Positions 27,809 through 36,264 of a stretch of 43,187 bases of DNA are shown here, in pieces. The stretch covers positions 1-43,187 of the forward strand of contig CAMAUX010000047.1 of the NCBI GenBank assembly GCA_945861435.1, read 5' to 3'. The position numbers and the translations under genes are program-made. Position 1 is the first letter of the stretch, and each line of letters begins with the position of its first letter. Under the pieces are notes generated by a model. The model saw only the letters and a list, made by a program, of their open reading frames with translations, ran no database searches and was not told the origin of the DNA. Source of the stretch: Chthoniobacter flavus (lineage in GTDB: Bacteria > Verrucomicrobiota > Verrucomicrobiia > Chthoniobacterales > Chthoniobacteraceae).

Positions 27809-28360
27809 TCAGCGTGAAGCGAGGAGCGCGGAGGCGCGCTCGACGATGGCGGAGGGTTCGCTCATTCGACCTGCGCCTTCGTATCCGCATGCGAGCATTC
27901 CGGAGTCGGGTCCGATGAACTCTGCGCCGCGGCTGCGAAGGAGCGCGACGTTGTGCTGAGTGGCGGCGTGCTCCCACATTTTGCCGTTCATCGCGGGTGC
28001 GATGAGAAGCGGTGCGCGCGTTGCGAGAGCGATCTCCGTGAGCGGATGCGATGCGCTGCCGTGTGCGAGCTCGGCGATGATGTTGGCGGTTGCGGGGGCG
28101 ATGAGAAGAAGACTGGCGCGGTCTGCGAGATCGATGTGGACCGGCTTCCAATCGGTCTCGGCGCTGAAGCTGGTGGTGACCACCGGGTTCTTCGAGAGGG
28201 TGAGGAAGGTGAGCGGGGTGACGAATTGCGCGGCGCTCTGAGTGAGGATGACGTGGACGTTGCAGCCGCGCTTCACGAGTTGGCTGACGATGTCGGCGGC
28301 CTTGTAGGCTGCGATGGAACCCGTGACGCCGACGAGGACGGTGTGTCCGGTCGCGCTCAT
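27809..28360 (-). CDS. coaC: Phosphopantothenoylcysteine decarboxylase (CoaC, stand-alone)
   Basis: The protein has 183 residues. Catalytic H75 lies in KPVHIDLADRA, N125 in the PAMNGKMWEHAA motif, and C158 in the substrate flap GMLACGYEGAGRM, the same numbering as E. coli CoaBC. FMN binding is by the N-terminal VLVGVTGSIAAYKAADI. Only the decarboxylase half is present: most bacteria fuse it to CoaB (phosphopantothenate-cysteine ligase), so CoaB must be encoded elsewhere. It makes 4'-phosphopantetheine for coenzyme A. The start overlaps the gmk stop by ATGA. It is last in the run trpB-yicC-gmk-coaC. Confidence 0.93.
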   Translation of the reverse strand: MSATGHTVLVGVTGSIAAYKAADIVSQLVKRGCNVHVILTQSAAQFVTPLTFLTLSKNPVVTTSFSAETDWKPVHIDLADRASLLLIAPATANIIAELAHGSASHPLTEIALATRAPLLIAPAMNGKMWEHAATQHNVALLRSRGAEFIGPDSGMLACGYEGAGRMSEPSAIVERASALLASR

Positions 28361-28953
28361 GAGAGGAGGAGCCTGCGGCTGAGGTAGCGTTCAGCGCGCA
28401 TGATGGCGCGGAACTTCTGGAGGTCTTCCTCCACGGATCCGCTGATGAGGGTGTATTTGTACTGGGGCCACGCCTTCATCTCCTCGACGGCGTTGGTGAG
28501 GCGGAGTTCGATTTGCTGAGGAGATTCCGTTCCGCGCTTCTGGAGTCTGTGGCGGAGTTCGGCAAGGGAGGGAGGGAGGAGGAAGATGTCTGCGAGGCAC
28601 TCGCGGATGAGACCGCCCTCGCGGCGGATGTGGGCGGCGCCTTGGACATCGAGGTCGAGCATCACATCGACGCCGGCGTTGAGGTTTTCGAGGATGGTGG
28701 TGCGGCGCGTGCCGTAGTAGTTCCCGTGGACCTGCGCGTATTCGAGAAATTCGCCAGCGGCCACCTGTTCTTCGAACTGCTGGGTGGTGAGGAAGAAGTA
28801 GTCTTCGCCATCGATCTCGCCGGGACGCGGTGTCCGGGTGGTGCAGGAGACGGAGTAGGCGAAGTCCGGGCTTTGTCGCAGGGAGTTGAGGAGGGTGCTC
28901 TTGCCGGCGCCGGACGGAGCGGAGATCAGGAAGAGGATCCCGAGGCGGCGCAT
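28357..28953 (-). CDS. gmk: Guanylate kinase
   Basis: The protein has 198 residues from the ATG at 28951-28953 (MRRLGILFLISAPSGAGKST). A TTG at 29001 is in frame and would add 16 residues; the ATG gives a typical length and is preferred. The P-loop is SAPSGAGKSTL, followed by SCTTRTPRPGEIDGEDYFF (GMP binding) and MLDLDVQGAAHIRR. It phosphorylates GMP to GDP. YicC-gmk is a conserved gene pair in bacteria; here the usual next gene rpoZ is missing and coaC follows directly, sharing the ATGA overlap. Confidence 0.96.
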   Translation of the reverse strand: MRRLGILFLISAPSGAGKSTLLNSLRQSPDFAYSVSCTTRTPRPGEIDGEDYFFLTTQQFEEQVAAGEFLEYAQVHGNYYGTRRTTILENLNAGVDVMLDLDVQGAAHIRREGGLIRECLADIFLLPPSLAELRHRLQKRGTESPQQIELRLTNAVEEMKAWPQYKYTLISGSVEEDLQKFRAIMRAERYLSRRLLLS

Positions 28954-28993
28954 GGAGCCCGGATTTTCGAGGGATGCGGAGCTGGGTGTCGGG

Positions 28994-29869
28994 TTATTCA
29001 ATGTTCTGGATCTGCTCGCGGACTTTTTCCATTTCGGATTTGCAGAGGACGACGAGCTGGGAGATTTGGACGTCGTTGGCCTTTGCGCCGAGGGTGTTGA
29101 ATTCGCGGGCGATTTCCTGGGTCATGAACTCGAGGGTGCGTCCGACGGGTTCTGCTTTGCGGAGATGGTGGGCGAATTGTGCGAAGTGGCTTTCGAGACG
29201 GGTGACCTCCTCGGTGATGTCGCTTTTTTCTGCGAAGAAGATGACCTCCTTGGTGAGGCGCTCGTCGTCGAGTGCGAGATCCACGCCGGCGCGCTGGATG
29301 CGTTCCTGAAGGGACTGCCGATAGCGCTTGATGACGGCGGGCTGGAGTTTGCCGATGTTGCGGAGGTGTCCGCGCACGACCTTCATGCGTTTGATGAGGT
29401 CGCGCGCGAGGTTGCGTCCCTCCGTCTCGCGCATCTTCACGAGGTCCTTGAGGGCTTCTTTGAGCGAGGATTCGACATGGGGCCAGGAGTCTTCCACCGA
29501 GAGCTGTTCCTCGGGGAGGCGGAGGACGCCCGGCGCGCGAAGGACGGTGTCGATGCTGATCTCGCCCGGGATGCTGAGCTGGCGCTGGAGGGCCTGCATG
29601 GAGCGGAAGTAGGTCTGGGCAAGATCGGCGTCGAGGCAGAGTTGCGGGGAGCCTGCGGAGGCGCGGTGGTACGCGACGACGACGTTGAGACGCCCGCGGG
29701 AGACCTCGGCGTTGATGAGGTCGCGGATGCGGGGTTCGATCTCGCTGAGTTCGCGAGGGAGGGTGACCGAGACGTCGCTCTGCTTGCGGTTGACGGAGTT
29801 GAGTTCGACGGAGAATTTGCCACCGGCGCTGCAGCTCTGGCCGCGGCCGTAGCCTGTCATACTTCTCAT
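28994..29869 (-). CDS. yicC: YicC/YloC-family endoribonuclease or RNase adaptor
   Basis: The protein has 291 residues. The N-terminal YicC domain ([41 protein letters not shown]) is followed by the C-terminal DUF1732 domain with [20 protein letters not shown], then [33 protein letters not shown]. YicC of E. coli is an RNase-type protein affecting sRNA stability. The start overlaps the trpB stop by ATGA, so it is translationally coupled to trpB. It is upstream of gmk as in many bacteria. Confidence 0.95.
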   Translation of the reverse strand: MRSMTGYGRGQSCSAGGKFSVELNSVNRKQSDVSVTLPRELSEIEPRIRDLINAEVSRGRLNVVVAYHRASAGSPQLCLDADLAQTYFRSMQALQRQLSIPGEISIDTVLRAPGVLRLPEEQLSVEDSWPHVESSLKEALKDLVKMRETEGRNLARDLIKRMKVVRGHLRNIGKLQPAVIKRYRQSLQERIQRAGVDLALDDERLTKEVIFFAEKSDITEEVTRLESHFAQFAHHLRKAEPVGRTLEFMTQEIAREFNTLGAKANDVQISQLVVLCKSEMEKVREQIQNIE

Positions 29870-31074
29870 CGAGGCCCCCCCTTGAGGAGGATTTCTGCGG
29901 CCTGTGCGACGTCCTTGTCTCCACGGCCCGAGAGATTGACAACGATGACCTGACTCGGCTGCATCTTGGGTGCGCGCTTGAGCAGGTAGGCGATGGCGTG
30001 TGAGCTTTCGAGCGCTGGGATGATGCCTTCAACTTGGGATAGGCGCTGGAATGCTTCGAGGGCTTCGTCGTCGGTTGCAAAGTCGTAGCCGATGCGGCCG
30101 AGGTCGCGGAGATAGGCGTGCTCGGGTCCGATGGCGGCGTAGTCGAGGCCGGCGGAGACGGAGTGGGTGAGCTGGATCTGGCCGTCGTTGTTGGCCAGAA
30201 GGTAGGTCTTGGTTCCTTGAAGGACGCCGAGTTTTCCGCCTTGGAAGCGGGCGGCGTGGTCCCCGTCTTGGATGCCGCGGCCGCCGGCTTCGACGCCGAT
30301 CATTTCGACGCCTTCGTCGTTGAGGAAGGGCCAGAAGAGGCCGATGGCGTTGCTCCCGCCGCCGACGCAGGCGACGAGGAGGTCCGGGAGGCGGTGTTCG
30401 CGTTCGAGAATTTGCGCGCGGGCTTCGTCGCCGATGATGCGGTGGAAATCGCGCACGATCATCGGATAGGGATGGGAGCCGAGAGCGGAGCCGAGGATGT
30501 AGTGGGTGTGGCGGACGTTGGTGACCCAGTCGCGCATGGCTTCGTTGATGGCCTCCTTGAGGGTGGCCTGGCCTGCGGTGACGGCGACGACCTTGGCGCC
30601 GAGGAAGCGCATGCGCGCGACGTTGAGGGCCTGACGTTCCATGTCGACGGCGCCCATGTAGATGACGCATTCGAGGCCTGCGCGCGCGGCGACGGTGGCG
30701 GTGGCGACGCCGTGCTGGCCCGCGCCCGTCTCGGCGATGATGCGGGTCTTGCCCATGCGACGGGCGAGGAGGATCTGGCCGAGGGCGTTGTTGATTTTGT
30801 GAGCGCCGGTGTGAAGGAGGTCCTCGCGCTTGAGGTAGATTTTTGCTCCGCCGAGTTGTTCGGTGAGGCGCTGTGCGAAGTAGAGGGGCGTGGGGCGCCC
30901 GGCGAAGTCCTTGAGGATGGCGGCGAGTTCTTGTTGGAAGGCGGGGTCGCGCCGAGCCCTCTCGTATTCAGCGCTCAGTTCGTTGAGCGCGGTCATGAGG
31001 GTTTCGGGCACGAACATGCCGCCATAAGGGCCGAAGTGGCCACGCTGATCCGGCAAGGCGGCGAGGTCGATCAT
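29866..31074 (-). CDS. trpB: Tryptophan synthase beta chain
   Basis: The protein has 402 residues. The PLP lysine is K93 in [20 protein letters not shown], and the phosphate-binding loop is [16 protein letters not shown]. It has the full TrpB1 N-terminus ([20 protein letters not shown]), including the segment that contacts TrpA, so it should make tryptophan from indole and serine in an alpha2-beta2 complex. trpA is not adjacent on either side, and the downstream gene is yicC. ATG 31072-31074 has no Shine-Dalgarno sequence. The frame is complete with no odd residues. Confidence 0.97.
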   Translation of the reverse strand: MIDLAALPDQRGHFGPYGGMFVPETLMTALNELSAEYERARRDPAFQQELAAILKDFAGRPTPLYFAQRLTEQLGGAKIYLKREDLLHTGAHKINNALGQILLARRMGKTRIIAETGAGQHGVATATVAARAGLECVIYMGAVDMERQALNVARMRFLGAKVVAVTAGQATLKEAINEAMRDWVTNVRHTHYILGSALGSHPYPMIVRDFHRIIGDEARAQILEREHRLPDLLVACVGGGSNAIGLFWPFLNDEGVEMIGVEAGGRGIQDGDHAARFQGGKLGVLQGTKTYLLANNDGQIQLTHSVSAGLDYAAIGPEHAYLRDLGRIGYDFATDDEALEAFQRLSQVEGIIPALESSHAIAYLLKRAPKMQPSQVIVVNLSGRGDKDVAQAAEILLKGGPR

Positions 31075-31511
31075 AGGGCGGGGAGCCTAGGCGGCGCGTA
31101 GGGGCAGGTGCAAAGGTTTTTCGGGAATCGGCGGGCAGTGGCGTGCCTTGTGGATCTTTTGCCCCGGCGCTCTGGTTTGTTCATGGCCCATCAGGGTGAT
31201 TCTTTGTTCGCAGTGCGCCAAAGTTGGTGCCGTTTCATGTGCATGCTGTCTGGAATTGGACAGCGCTCTTGGATTCCCGCGGGTTCGGAACGCGGTCTGG
31301 CCCTTGGGAAGAGAGCGGGGCGCTGCGGTTGGCACGGTGGGTGCTAACGAAGGGAACGTCCGCATTTGCGGATTCTAATTCACAGGGATGCAGTTCGGCC
31401 GTGAGGCGCAACGCGGGGAGACCGGGGGGAAACTCTTCGCAAGGACGGCCGGACTGCCATCTCCCTGAGGGAGGGCGGCGAAGGGTGCGTTGGTTGACGC
31501 GAGGGGCCGGA
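31075..31511. other. 437-base spacer without a recognised gene
   Basis: It lies between the trpB start and the antitoxin-like stop. Frames here are short and of shadow quality. A hairpin TCCGC-ATTT-GCGGA lies near 31359-31372. This is presumably the trpB promoter region and the 3' end of the toxin-antitoxin transcript. Nothing else is visible. Confidence 0.4.
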
Positions 31512-31775
31512 TCAGAGTTCCTTTTCGAGGCGCTCGCTGAGCCACTGCTTGATCATGCTCTGGTAATTGAGATAGCGGGAGCGTGCGATGCGTTTGATGC
31601 GGGCGAGCATCCTTGGGTCGAAGCGGAGGGTGACGGTGGTGGACTCGCGGTTGTCGGCCTTGATCATGCCGGCGTTCATGAGGCGTGCGTCGAGCCTTGC
31701 GCTGGTCCAGAACGCAGCCTCCTCCGCCTCGGAGGCGAATTGGGGGATCTCAGACCATTGGGAAATCAGGCGCAT
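31512..31775 (-). CDS. CopG/BrnA-like ribbon-helix-helix antitoxin
   Basis: The protein has 87 residues. The C-terminal half has the RHH form STTVTLRFDPRMLARIKRIA followed by LNYQSMIKQWLSERLEKEL, as in CopG-family antitoxins (PF12441); the N-terminal part (MRLISQWSEIPQFASEAEE) would be the toxin-neutralising arm. The start lies one base after the stop of the upstream toxin-like gene (TGATATG), typical of brnT-brnA order. The operon is probably autoregulated by the RHH domain. Alternative: a solitary regulator. Confidence 0.75.
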   Translation of the reverse strand: MRLISQWSEIPQFASEAEEAAFWTSARLDARLMNAGMIKADNRESTTVTLRFDPRMLARIKRIARSRYLNYQSMIKQWLSERLEKEL

Positions 31776-31776
31776 A

Positions 31777-32055
31777 TCAGTGGCCGGCCTCGGTGTTTTT
31801 GCGTTGGTAGAAGGAGGATTCCTCCGGGGTCATCTCGCGGGCGAGGAGGACGCGGTGGCGTTTGCCGTCGGTCCAAAAGACGGAGAAGATGGGGCGTTCG
31901 GAGACGCTCTTGCCGAGGTTGAAGTAGCGGGCCTGCTGGTCGCCGTGGGCTTCTGGGAGGATGCGGAGACTGAAGGGGTCCTCGAAGGATTCCTCGATTT
32001 CCTTCGGGGTGATGGTGCGCAGGTCGAAGGGCGCGTCGAGCCAGTCGAACTCCAT
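31777..32055 (-). CDS. BrnT-like toxin of a type II toxin-antitoxin pair
   Basis: The protein has 92 residues: FDWLDAPFDLRTITPKEIEE, then FEDPF, RYFNLGKSVSERPIFSVFWT, DGKRHRVLLAREMTPEESSF. The order of the DP loop, the GK(S/T)-like strand, FSVFWT and ARxM resembles BrnT (PF04365) and related ribonuclease toxins, although the catalytic residues are not certain to match. The neighbour downstream is an RHH antitoxin. It begins two bases after the stop of the glyoxalase-like gene; GGAG lies about 10 bases before the ATG. The call is at family level. Confidence 0.65.
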   Translation of the reverse strand: MEFDWLDAPFDLRTITPKEIEESFEDPFSLRILPEAHGDQQARYFNLGKSVSERPIFSVFWTDGKRHRVLLAREMTPEESSFYQRKNTEAGH

Positions 32056-32057
32056 GG

Positions 32058-32438
32058 TCAGCTCCGCTGGATGAGCTCGACCTCGTAGCCTTCGGGGGCG
32101 TCAAGGAAGGCGATGAGGCTGCCGGAGCCGGTGCGGGTGGGGCCGTCGGAGAGGGGGTATCCAAGGCTCGCCGCGTGGGCGCTGAACGCCGCGAGGTCGC
32201 TTACCTCGAAGGCGAGGTGGGTGAGGTCGGGGCCGACTTGTACGGGACCCGAGGCGTCGAACTTGCAGATCTCGATGAGTTCGTCGCTGTGGGGGGCTTT
32301 GAAGAAGACCAGTTCCGAGCCGCGCGGGGAACGATGGCGCTGGACCTCCTCAAGGCCGAGGACTTCGCGGTAGAAGTGCACGGTTTTTTCAAGGTCGTGG
32401 ACCCGGTAACGGGTATGGAGAAGACGGGTCACCCTCAT
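32058..32438 (-). CDS. Glyoxalase I-like VOC-family protein
   Basis: The protein has 126 residues. Metal ligands of glyoxalase I are present: H8 (LLHTRYRVHDLEKTVHFY), E56 (ELIEICKF), H74 (DLTHLAFEV) and E121 (GYEVELIQ). This is the pattern of lactoylglutathione lyase (gloA, Ni/Zn type), which converts the hemithioacetal of methylglyoxal. A related VOC enzyme with another substrate cannot be excluded. It is the first gene of a minus-strand unit that continues with the toxin- and antitoxin-like genes, spacings 2 and 1 bases. Confidence 0.88.
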   Translation of the reverse strand: MRVTRLLHTRYRVHDLEKTVHFYREVLGLEEVQRHRSPRGSELVFFKAPHSDELIEICKFDASGPVQVGPDLTHLAFEVSDLAAFSAHAASLGYPLSDGPTRTGSGSLIAFLDAPEGYEVELIQRS

Positions 32439-32472
32439 TTCGGTTCTCGATTTGTGTGGGGCCGTTGTGTAG

Positions 32473-32513
32473 CCCCGAAAGGGGATCGGCCGGGACTGTC
32501 ATAGCTCCGGCCG
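32473..32513 (+). promoter_or_regulatory. Structured leader upstream of xylB
   Basis: CCCC-GAAA-GGGG (32473-32484), a GNRA-loop hairpin, is followed by CGGCCGG (32487-32493) pairing with CCGGCCG (32507-32513). It lies 31 bases before the xylB ATG, in the 106-base divergent spacer. It could regulate xylB or stabilise its mRNA. No known riboswitch core is evident. Confidence 0.35.
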
Positions 32514-32544
32514 GGGGAAATTCCCAAACCGAATTTTACAAAAC

Positions 32545-34044
32545 ATGATCGCCATCGGAATCGACAGCGGAACCCAGAGCACCAAGGCCATCGCCCTCGA
32601 CATTGAATCGGGTGCGATCCTCGCCTCCGCCTCCAGTGCCTACGGGCTGGTGGAGGGGCTGCCGCAGGGGCACATGGAGCAGGTGCCCCAGCACTGGATC
32701 GATGCAGTGGATACCACCGTCAAGGCCTGCCTGAGTCAGCTCGGCCCCCGCAAGGACGACGTGGTGGCAATCGGGGTCAGTGGCCAGCAGCATGGGTTCG
32801 TGCCGCTGGACCGGCGGGGGAGCGTGATCCGCCCGGCCAAGCTCTGGTGCGACACCTCCACCCTCGACCAATGCAGGCAGTTTGAGGCCGAGTTTGGCGG
32901 GGCGGAGGAACTCATCGGGCTGGCGGGTAACGCCATGCTGCCGGGGTACACCGCGCCCAAGATCCTCTGGCTCAAGCAGAACGAGCCCGGCAACTTCAAC
33001 GCCCTGGCCTCCGTGTTGCTGCCGCACGACTACATCAACTTTCACCTCACGGGTGAGCGCGCCATGGAATACGGCGATGCCTCCGGCACTGGTCTGATGG
33101 ATGTGCGCACGCGTCAGTGGTCCAAGCCTCTGATGGACTTTATCGACCCCAAGCTTGAGGAGACGCTTCCTGCGCCAGGTAGTTCCCGGCGCGCTCTGGG
33201 CCTGCTGCGCGACAGCTTGCGCGAGGCATGGGGTTTGAAGAAAAGCCCGGTGGTCAGCGCCGGTGGTGGCGATAACATGATGGGCGCCATCGGTACGGGG
33301 AACGTGCAGCCCGGGGTGGTGACTGTGAGCCTCGGGACCTCGGGCACCGTGTACGCATGCTCTTCAGAACCGGTGGTGGATCCGGCAGGCGAGGTGGCGG
33401 CGTTCTGCGACAGCACGGACCGCTGGATGCCTTTGGTGTGCACGATGAATGTCACCGTGGCCACTGAGCAGGTGCGCAAACTTTTTGGGTGGGATCACAT
33501 CCGCTTGGAGGCCGAGGTCGCCAGCGCACCGATCGGGGCGTCCGGGATGCTCTTCCTTCCTTACCTCAACGGCGAGCGCACCCCGAACCTCCCCACTGGC
33601 AGCGGTGTTTTTCACGGTCTGACGACCGAGAACATGGCTCCCGCTCACATGGCGCGCGCGGTCATGGAGGGCGTCACCCTTGGCCTCGGCTACGGGCTTG
33701 CCCGCTTCCGTGAACTGGGTATCGCGCCGACTGAGATCCGCCTCACCGGCGGGGGAAGCAAGAGCGGTATCTGGCGTCAGATTTGTGCAGATGTCTTTGG
33801 CGTGCCGACCGTGTGCCTCGCATCTGCGGAGGGCGCGGCGCTCGGGGCTGCGATTCAGGGGGCCTACGCAGCGATGCACGCGAATGGGCAGAGCACCACC
33901 TTCCGCGAGCTCTGCGGGCGTCTGGTGCAACTCGATTCCACGACCCGGGCGGAGCCCCGTGTGGCGGCCCGCGATCTCTACGTGCAGTCCCTGTCGCGTC
34001 AGACTGACTTGACGCGCCGCCTGCATACGGGTGGGTTGCTCTAA
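32545..34044 (+). CDS. xylB: Xylulokinase
   Basis: The protein has 499 residues. FGGY-kinase signatures: N-terminal IGIDSGTQSTKAIALDIESG (phosphate 1 loop), SGQQHGFVPLD, and the catalytic Asp region SAGGGDNMMGAIGTG with VSLGTSGTVY; the C-terminal ADP site is LTGGGSKSGIWRQI. The MEQVPQHWIDAV segment is the xylulokinase-type variation. It phosphorylates D-xylulose for the pentose phosphate pathway. No xylose isomerase is near, so D-xylulose must come from elsewhere. The gene starts at ATG 32545 with no Shine-Dalgarno sequence and lies in a C-rich stretch unlike the left part of the window. Confidence 0.95.
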   Translation: MIAIGIDSGTQSTKAIALDIESGAILASASSAYGLVEGLPQGHMEQVPQHWIDAVDTTVKACLSQLGPRKDDVVAIGVSGQQHGFVPLDRRGSVIRPAKLWCDTSTLDQCRQFEAEFGGAEELIGLAGNAMLPGYTAPKILWLKQNEPGNFNALASVLLPHDYINFHLTGERAMEYGDASGTGLMDVRTRQWSKPLMDFIDPKLEETLPAPGSSRRALGLLRDSLREAWGLKKSPVVSAGGGDNMMGAIGTGNVQPGVVTVSLGTSGTVYACSSEPVVDPAGEVAAFCDSTDRWMPLVCTMNVTVATEQVRKLFGWDHIRLEAEVASAPIGASGMLFLPYLNGERTPNLPTGSGVFHGLTTENMAPAHMARAVMEGVTLGLGYGLARFRELGIAPTEIRLTGGGSKSGIWRQICADVFGVPTVCLASAEGAALGAAIQGAYAAMHANGQSTTFRELCGRLVQLDSTTRAEPRVAARDLYVQSLSRQTDLTRRLHTGGLL

Positions 34045-34081
34045 GCCCCCGGACGAGCGTTCCTTAAACTGAAAAGCATCT

Positions 34082-34822
34082 ATGAAAAAATCGGATTCCA
34101 CCCGGACGAATCAACCAGCCGGGAAGCCTTCTGCTCCCCAGCCTACACCGATGAAAAACTGGATGCTCCCGACGATGGCCGCCCTTGTGGTTGCCCTCTG
34201 CGTGGGTGTGGGCTTGTTCCTTCAGTCGAGCCCCGTCTCGGTGGACCCGTCGCCGGTGGTGAAGCCCGAGAGCGCCCCCGCCCCCCAGCCTCCTGCGGTC
34301 GAACCCGAGCCCGAAGCGGTTCCCAAACCCTTGAGTGGCAAGAGTTCGGTGGATGCAGGCAAGGGCAAGGCGAAGCCCGCTCCCGCACCGCTCGCACCAT
34401 GGGAGATCAAGATCGACCAACTGCTCACCTCGAACCTTGGCGAAACTGAGACGGCGCAAAACATCATTAACATGGTGCCCACGCTCCCTCCCGAAGGACA
34501 GGTGGGCGCGATTCTGCATGCGACGAATCTGCTGGTCGACAAGGAGTACCAGCGGCTCATGCCTCTGGTCCGCAACCTGCGCCTTCCCCAAGAGGTCCAC
34601 GACGTCCTCATGACCGACCTCATGAACCGGGAAAACAAGGTCAAGCTCCCGGTCCTCCTTGAAATGGCCCGCATGGTTGGGCATCCGCATCAGGAGGAGG
34701 CTCAGACCGATCTCCAGATTTTCCTCGATGCAGACTACGGCGCGGACTGGAACAAGTGGGGCACCGCCCTCAACGAGTTTCTGAAGAAGGACGCGGCCGA
34801 GACCCAGCCCGCGGCGAACTGA
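34082..34822 (+). CDS. Membrane-anchored hypothetical protein
   Basis: The protein has 246 residues. After a polar N-terminus there is one hydrophobic segment (WMLPTMAALVVALCVGVGLFL), then a proline-rich linker (VKPESAPAPQPPAVEPEPE), and a helical C-terminal part (QNIINMVPTLPPEGQVGAIL, VHDVLMTDLMNRENKVKLPV). The globular part is predicted outside the cytoplasm. I do not recognise a family. It overlaps the ubiX start by one base (TGATG), so it is translationally coupled to ubiX. No function can be assigned beyond its membrane location. Confidence 0.72.
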   Translation: MKKSDSTRTNQPAGKPSAPQPTPMKNWMLPTMAALVVALCVGVGLFLQSSPVSVDPSPVVKPESAPAPQPPAVEPEPEAVPKPLSGKSSVDAGKGKAKPAPAPLAPWEIKIDQLLTSNLGETETAQNIINMVPTLPPEGQVGAILHATNLLVDKEYQRLMPLVRNLRLPQEVHDVLMTDLMNRENKVKLPVLLEMARMVGHPHQEEAQTDLQIFLDADYGADWNKWGTALNEFLKKDAAETQPAAN

Positions 34823-35448
34823 TGAGGCTGGTCGTTGCCGCCACCGGCGCCAGCGGGGCGATCTATTTCCAGCGGTTGCTGGAACAGGTGGACTGCGCCG
34901 CTCACGAGGTCCATGTGGTCCTGAGCGCTTATGCGCGCCAAGTCATTCGAGAGGAACTCGGGACATGGACCCCCCCGGCCGGCGTTCATCTCCACGGCGA
35001 CAAGACCATGCATGTGCCGTTTGTGAGCGGCAGCGCCCCCTTCGATGCCATGGTGGTGGTGCCGTGTTCCATGGGCACCCTCGCCCGCATCGCGGCTGGC
35101 ATCGCGGACACCACGATCCTGCGCGCAGCCGATGTGTTTTTGAAGGAACGCCGCAAGCTCGTGGTGGTTCCGCGCGAGACCCCGTGGAACCTGATCCACG
35201 CCCGCAATGTCGTCACCCTCATGGAGGCTGGTGCACTCGTGCTCCCCGCTTCCCCTTCCTTTTACAGCAAGCCCGCGAACCTCAACGAACTGGCTGACAC
35301 CGTAGTCTCCAGAATCCTTTCCCAGCTCGGTCTTCCGGACCCCAACGGCTTCCGCTGGTGCGGTTCCGGTTCTTTGGGGGCTGGGGGGGGGGCGAGGGAT
35401 TCCGGCGGAGAGGCAGGCTCTGGCTCTGCAGGGAACGAGTTGGAATGA
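34822..35448 (+). CDS. ubiX: Flavin prenyltransferase UbiX
   Basis: The protein has 208 residues from ATG 34822; a frame upstream overlaps the hypothetical gene and is not used. The N-terminal FMN loop is VVAATGASGAIYFQRLLEQ. The motif VVVPCSMGTLARIAAGIADT and the later VVVPRETPWNLIHARN are the UbiX/Pad1 signatures. It makes prenylated FMN for UbiD-type decarboxylases in ubiquinone or menaquinone routes and aromatic degradation. No ubiD is in the window. The C-terminus has an unusual Gly/Ser-rich tail of about 25 residues. The stop overlaps the DUF374 start by ATGA. Confidence 0.93.
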   Translation: MRLVVAATGASGAIYFQRLLEQVDCAAHEVHVVLSAYARQVIREELGTWTPPAGVHLHGDKTMHVPFVSGSAPFDAMVVVPCSMGTLARIAAGIADTTILRAADVFLKERRKLVVVPRETPWNLIHARNVVTLMEAGALVLPASPSFYSKPANLNELADTVVSRILSQLGLPDPNGFRWCGSGSLGAGGGARDSGGEAGSGSAGNELE

Positions 35449-36128
35449 GCCGTCCACTGAAGGTGTGGTTGGTGGGCCTGGTGGGTTACGTGCTCATGCG
35501 GGTGTGGTGCGCGAGCATCCGGCTTCGCATCGTGGACCCGCATGGCACCCTCCGTGCCATTGCGCCGGGGACTCCCTCCATCTGGGCTTTCTGGCACAAC
35601 CGCCTCTTCCTGACGGCCCACATGTTCCGCAGCTTCTTCCCCCGCCACCGCGGCGCCGCCCTCGCCAGCGTGAGCAAGGATGGCGAGGTCATCTCCGCGC
35701 TGATCGAACGCTTCGGCGTGCAAGCCGTTCGTGGGTCCAGTTCGCGCCGGGGTGCCGCGGCGCTTGTGGCAATGCGGCGTTCCCTGCTCTCGGGCCATGT
35801 GGTGGCGCTTACCCCGGATGGTCCCCGCGGCCCCGTCCACCGGGTCAACCCCGGCGTGGTCAAACTCGCCCAAGTCACCGGCATCCCGATCGTCCCCCTT
35901 CATCTGCGCATGGAAAGTTTCTGGGCCCTGCGAAGCTGGGACGGGTTCCGGCTGCCGGTGCCATTTTCCCGGGTGGACGTGGTGTTCGGCGCGGCTCATG
36001 TCGTGGCCGCCACGTCGACCGAAGAGGAGTTTGAAGCCGAGCGTCTCCGTTTTGAGCAGGTGCTGCGGGCGCCCGAAGTGGAGTCCGGGTCGACGCAGGC
36101 TCCGGGCATTTCCGCCGAGGTGGTTTGA
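35445..36128 (+). CDS. DUF374-family lysophospholipid acyltransferase-like protein
   Basis: The protein has 227 residues from ATG 35445 (MSRPLKVWLVGLVGYVLMRV), starting with a membrane segment. The family core is IWAFWHNRLFLTAHMF, ASVSKDGEVISALIERFG, VRGSSSRRGAAALVAM, and LTPDGPRGPVHRVNPGVVKL. The histidine in FWHNR may act like that of other acyltransferases. DUF374 proteins are linked to lipid A/Kdo-lipid or phospholipid acylation in Gram-negative envelopes; the substrate is not resolved. It is translationally coupled to ubiX by a 4-base overlap. The C-terminal 25 residues look disordered. Confidence 0.88.
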   Translation: MSRPLKVWLVGLVGYVLMRVWCASIRLRIVDPHGTLRAIAPGTPSIWAFWHNRLFLTAHMFRSFFPRHRGAALASVSKDGEVISALIERFGVQAVRGSSSRRGAAALVAMRRSLLSGHVVALTPDGPRGPVHRVNPGVVKLAQVTGIPIVPLHLRMESFWALRSWDGFRLPVPFSRVDVVFGAAHVVAATSTEEEFEAERLRFEQVLRAPEVESGSTQAPGISAEVV

Positions 36129-36139
36129 GTAATTCCCGC

Positions 36140-36170
36140 TTGTCAACAGCGGTGGGCGTCGGGATAGGAT
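36140..36170 (+). promoter_or_regulatory. Candidate promoter of tRNA-Gly
   Basis: TTGTCA (36140-36145) serves as -35. A -10 lies in GATAGGATAT (36163-36172): GATAGG at 17 bases or TAGGAT at 19 bases spacing. It precedes the tRNA by about 14 bases, so a short leader is removed by processing. Confidence 0.45.
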
Positions 36171-36183
36171 ATGGCTGTTTTCT

Positions 36184-36257
36184 GCGGGTATAGCTTAGTG
36201 GTAAAGCTCCAGCCTTCCAAGCTGGCTAGGAGGGTTCGATTCCCTCTACCCGCTCCA
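36184..36257 (+). tRNA. tRNA-Gly (anticodon TCC), CCA encoded
   Basis: Acceptor arm GCGGGTA/TACCCGC; D arm GCTTAGTGGTAAAGC; anticodon arm CCAGC-CTTCCAA-GCTGG with anticodon TCC (reads GGA and GGG codons); T arm GAGGG-TTCGATT-CCCTC. Discriminator T is followed by an encoded CCA at 36255-36257. All helices are perfectly paired. An antisense ORF reading KMERVEGIEPS over the 3' half is the usual tRNA shadow. Confidence 0.97.
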
Positions 36258-36264
36258 TCTTTCC

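Noticed and set aside
31075-31511. A dif site at the composition switch
   Set aside because: No 28-base sequence with XerC/XerD-like half-sites was recognisable by eye; the spacer is also about 1 kb from the best switch point.
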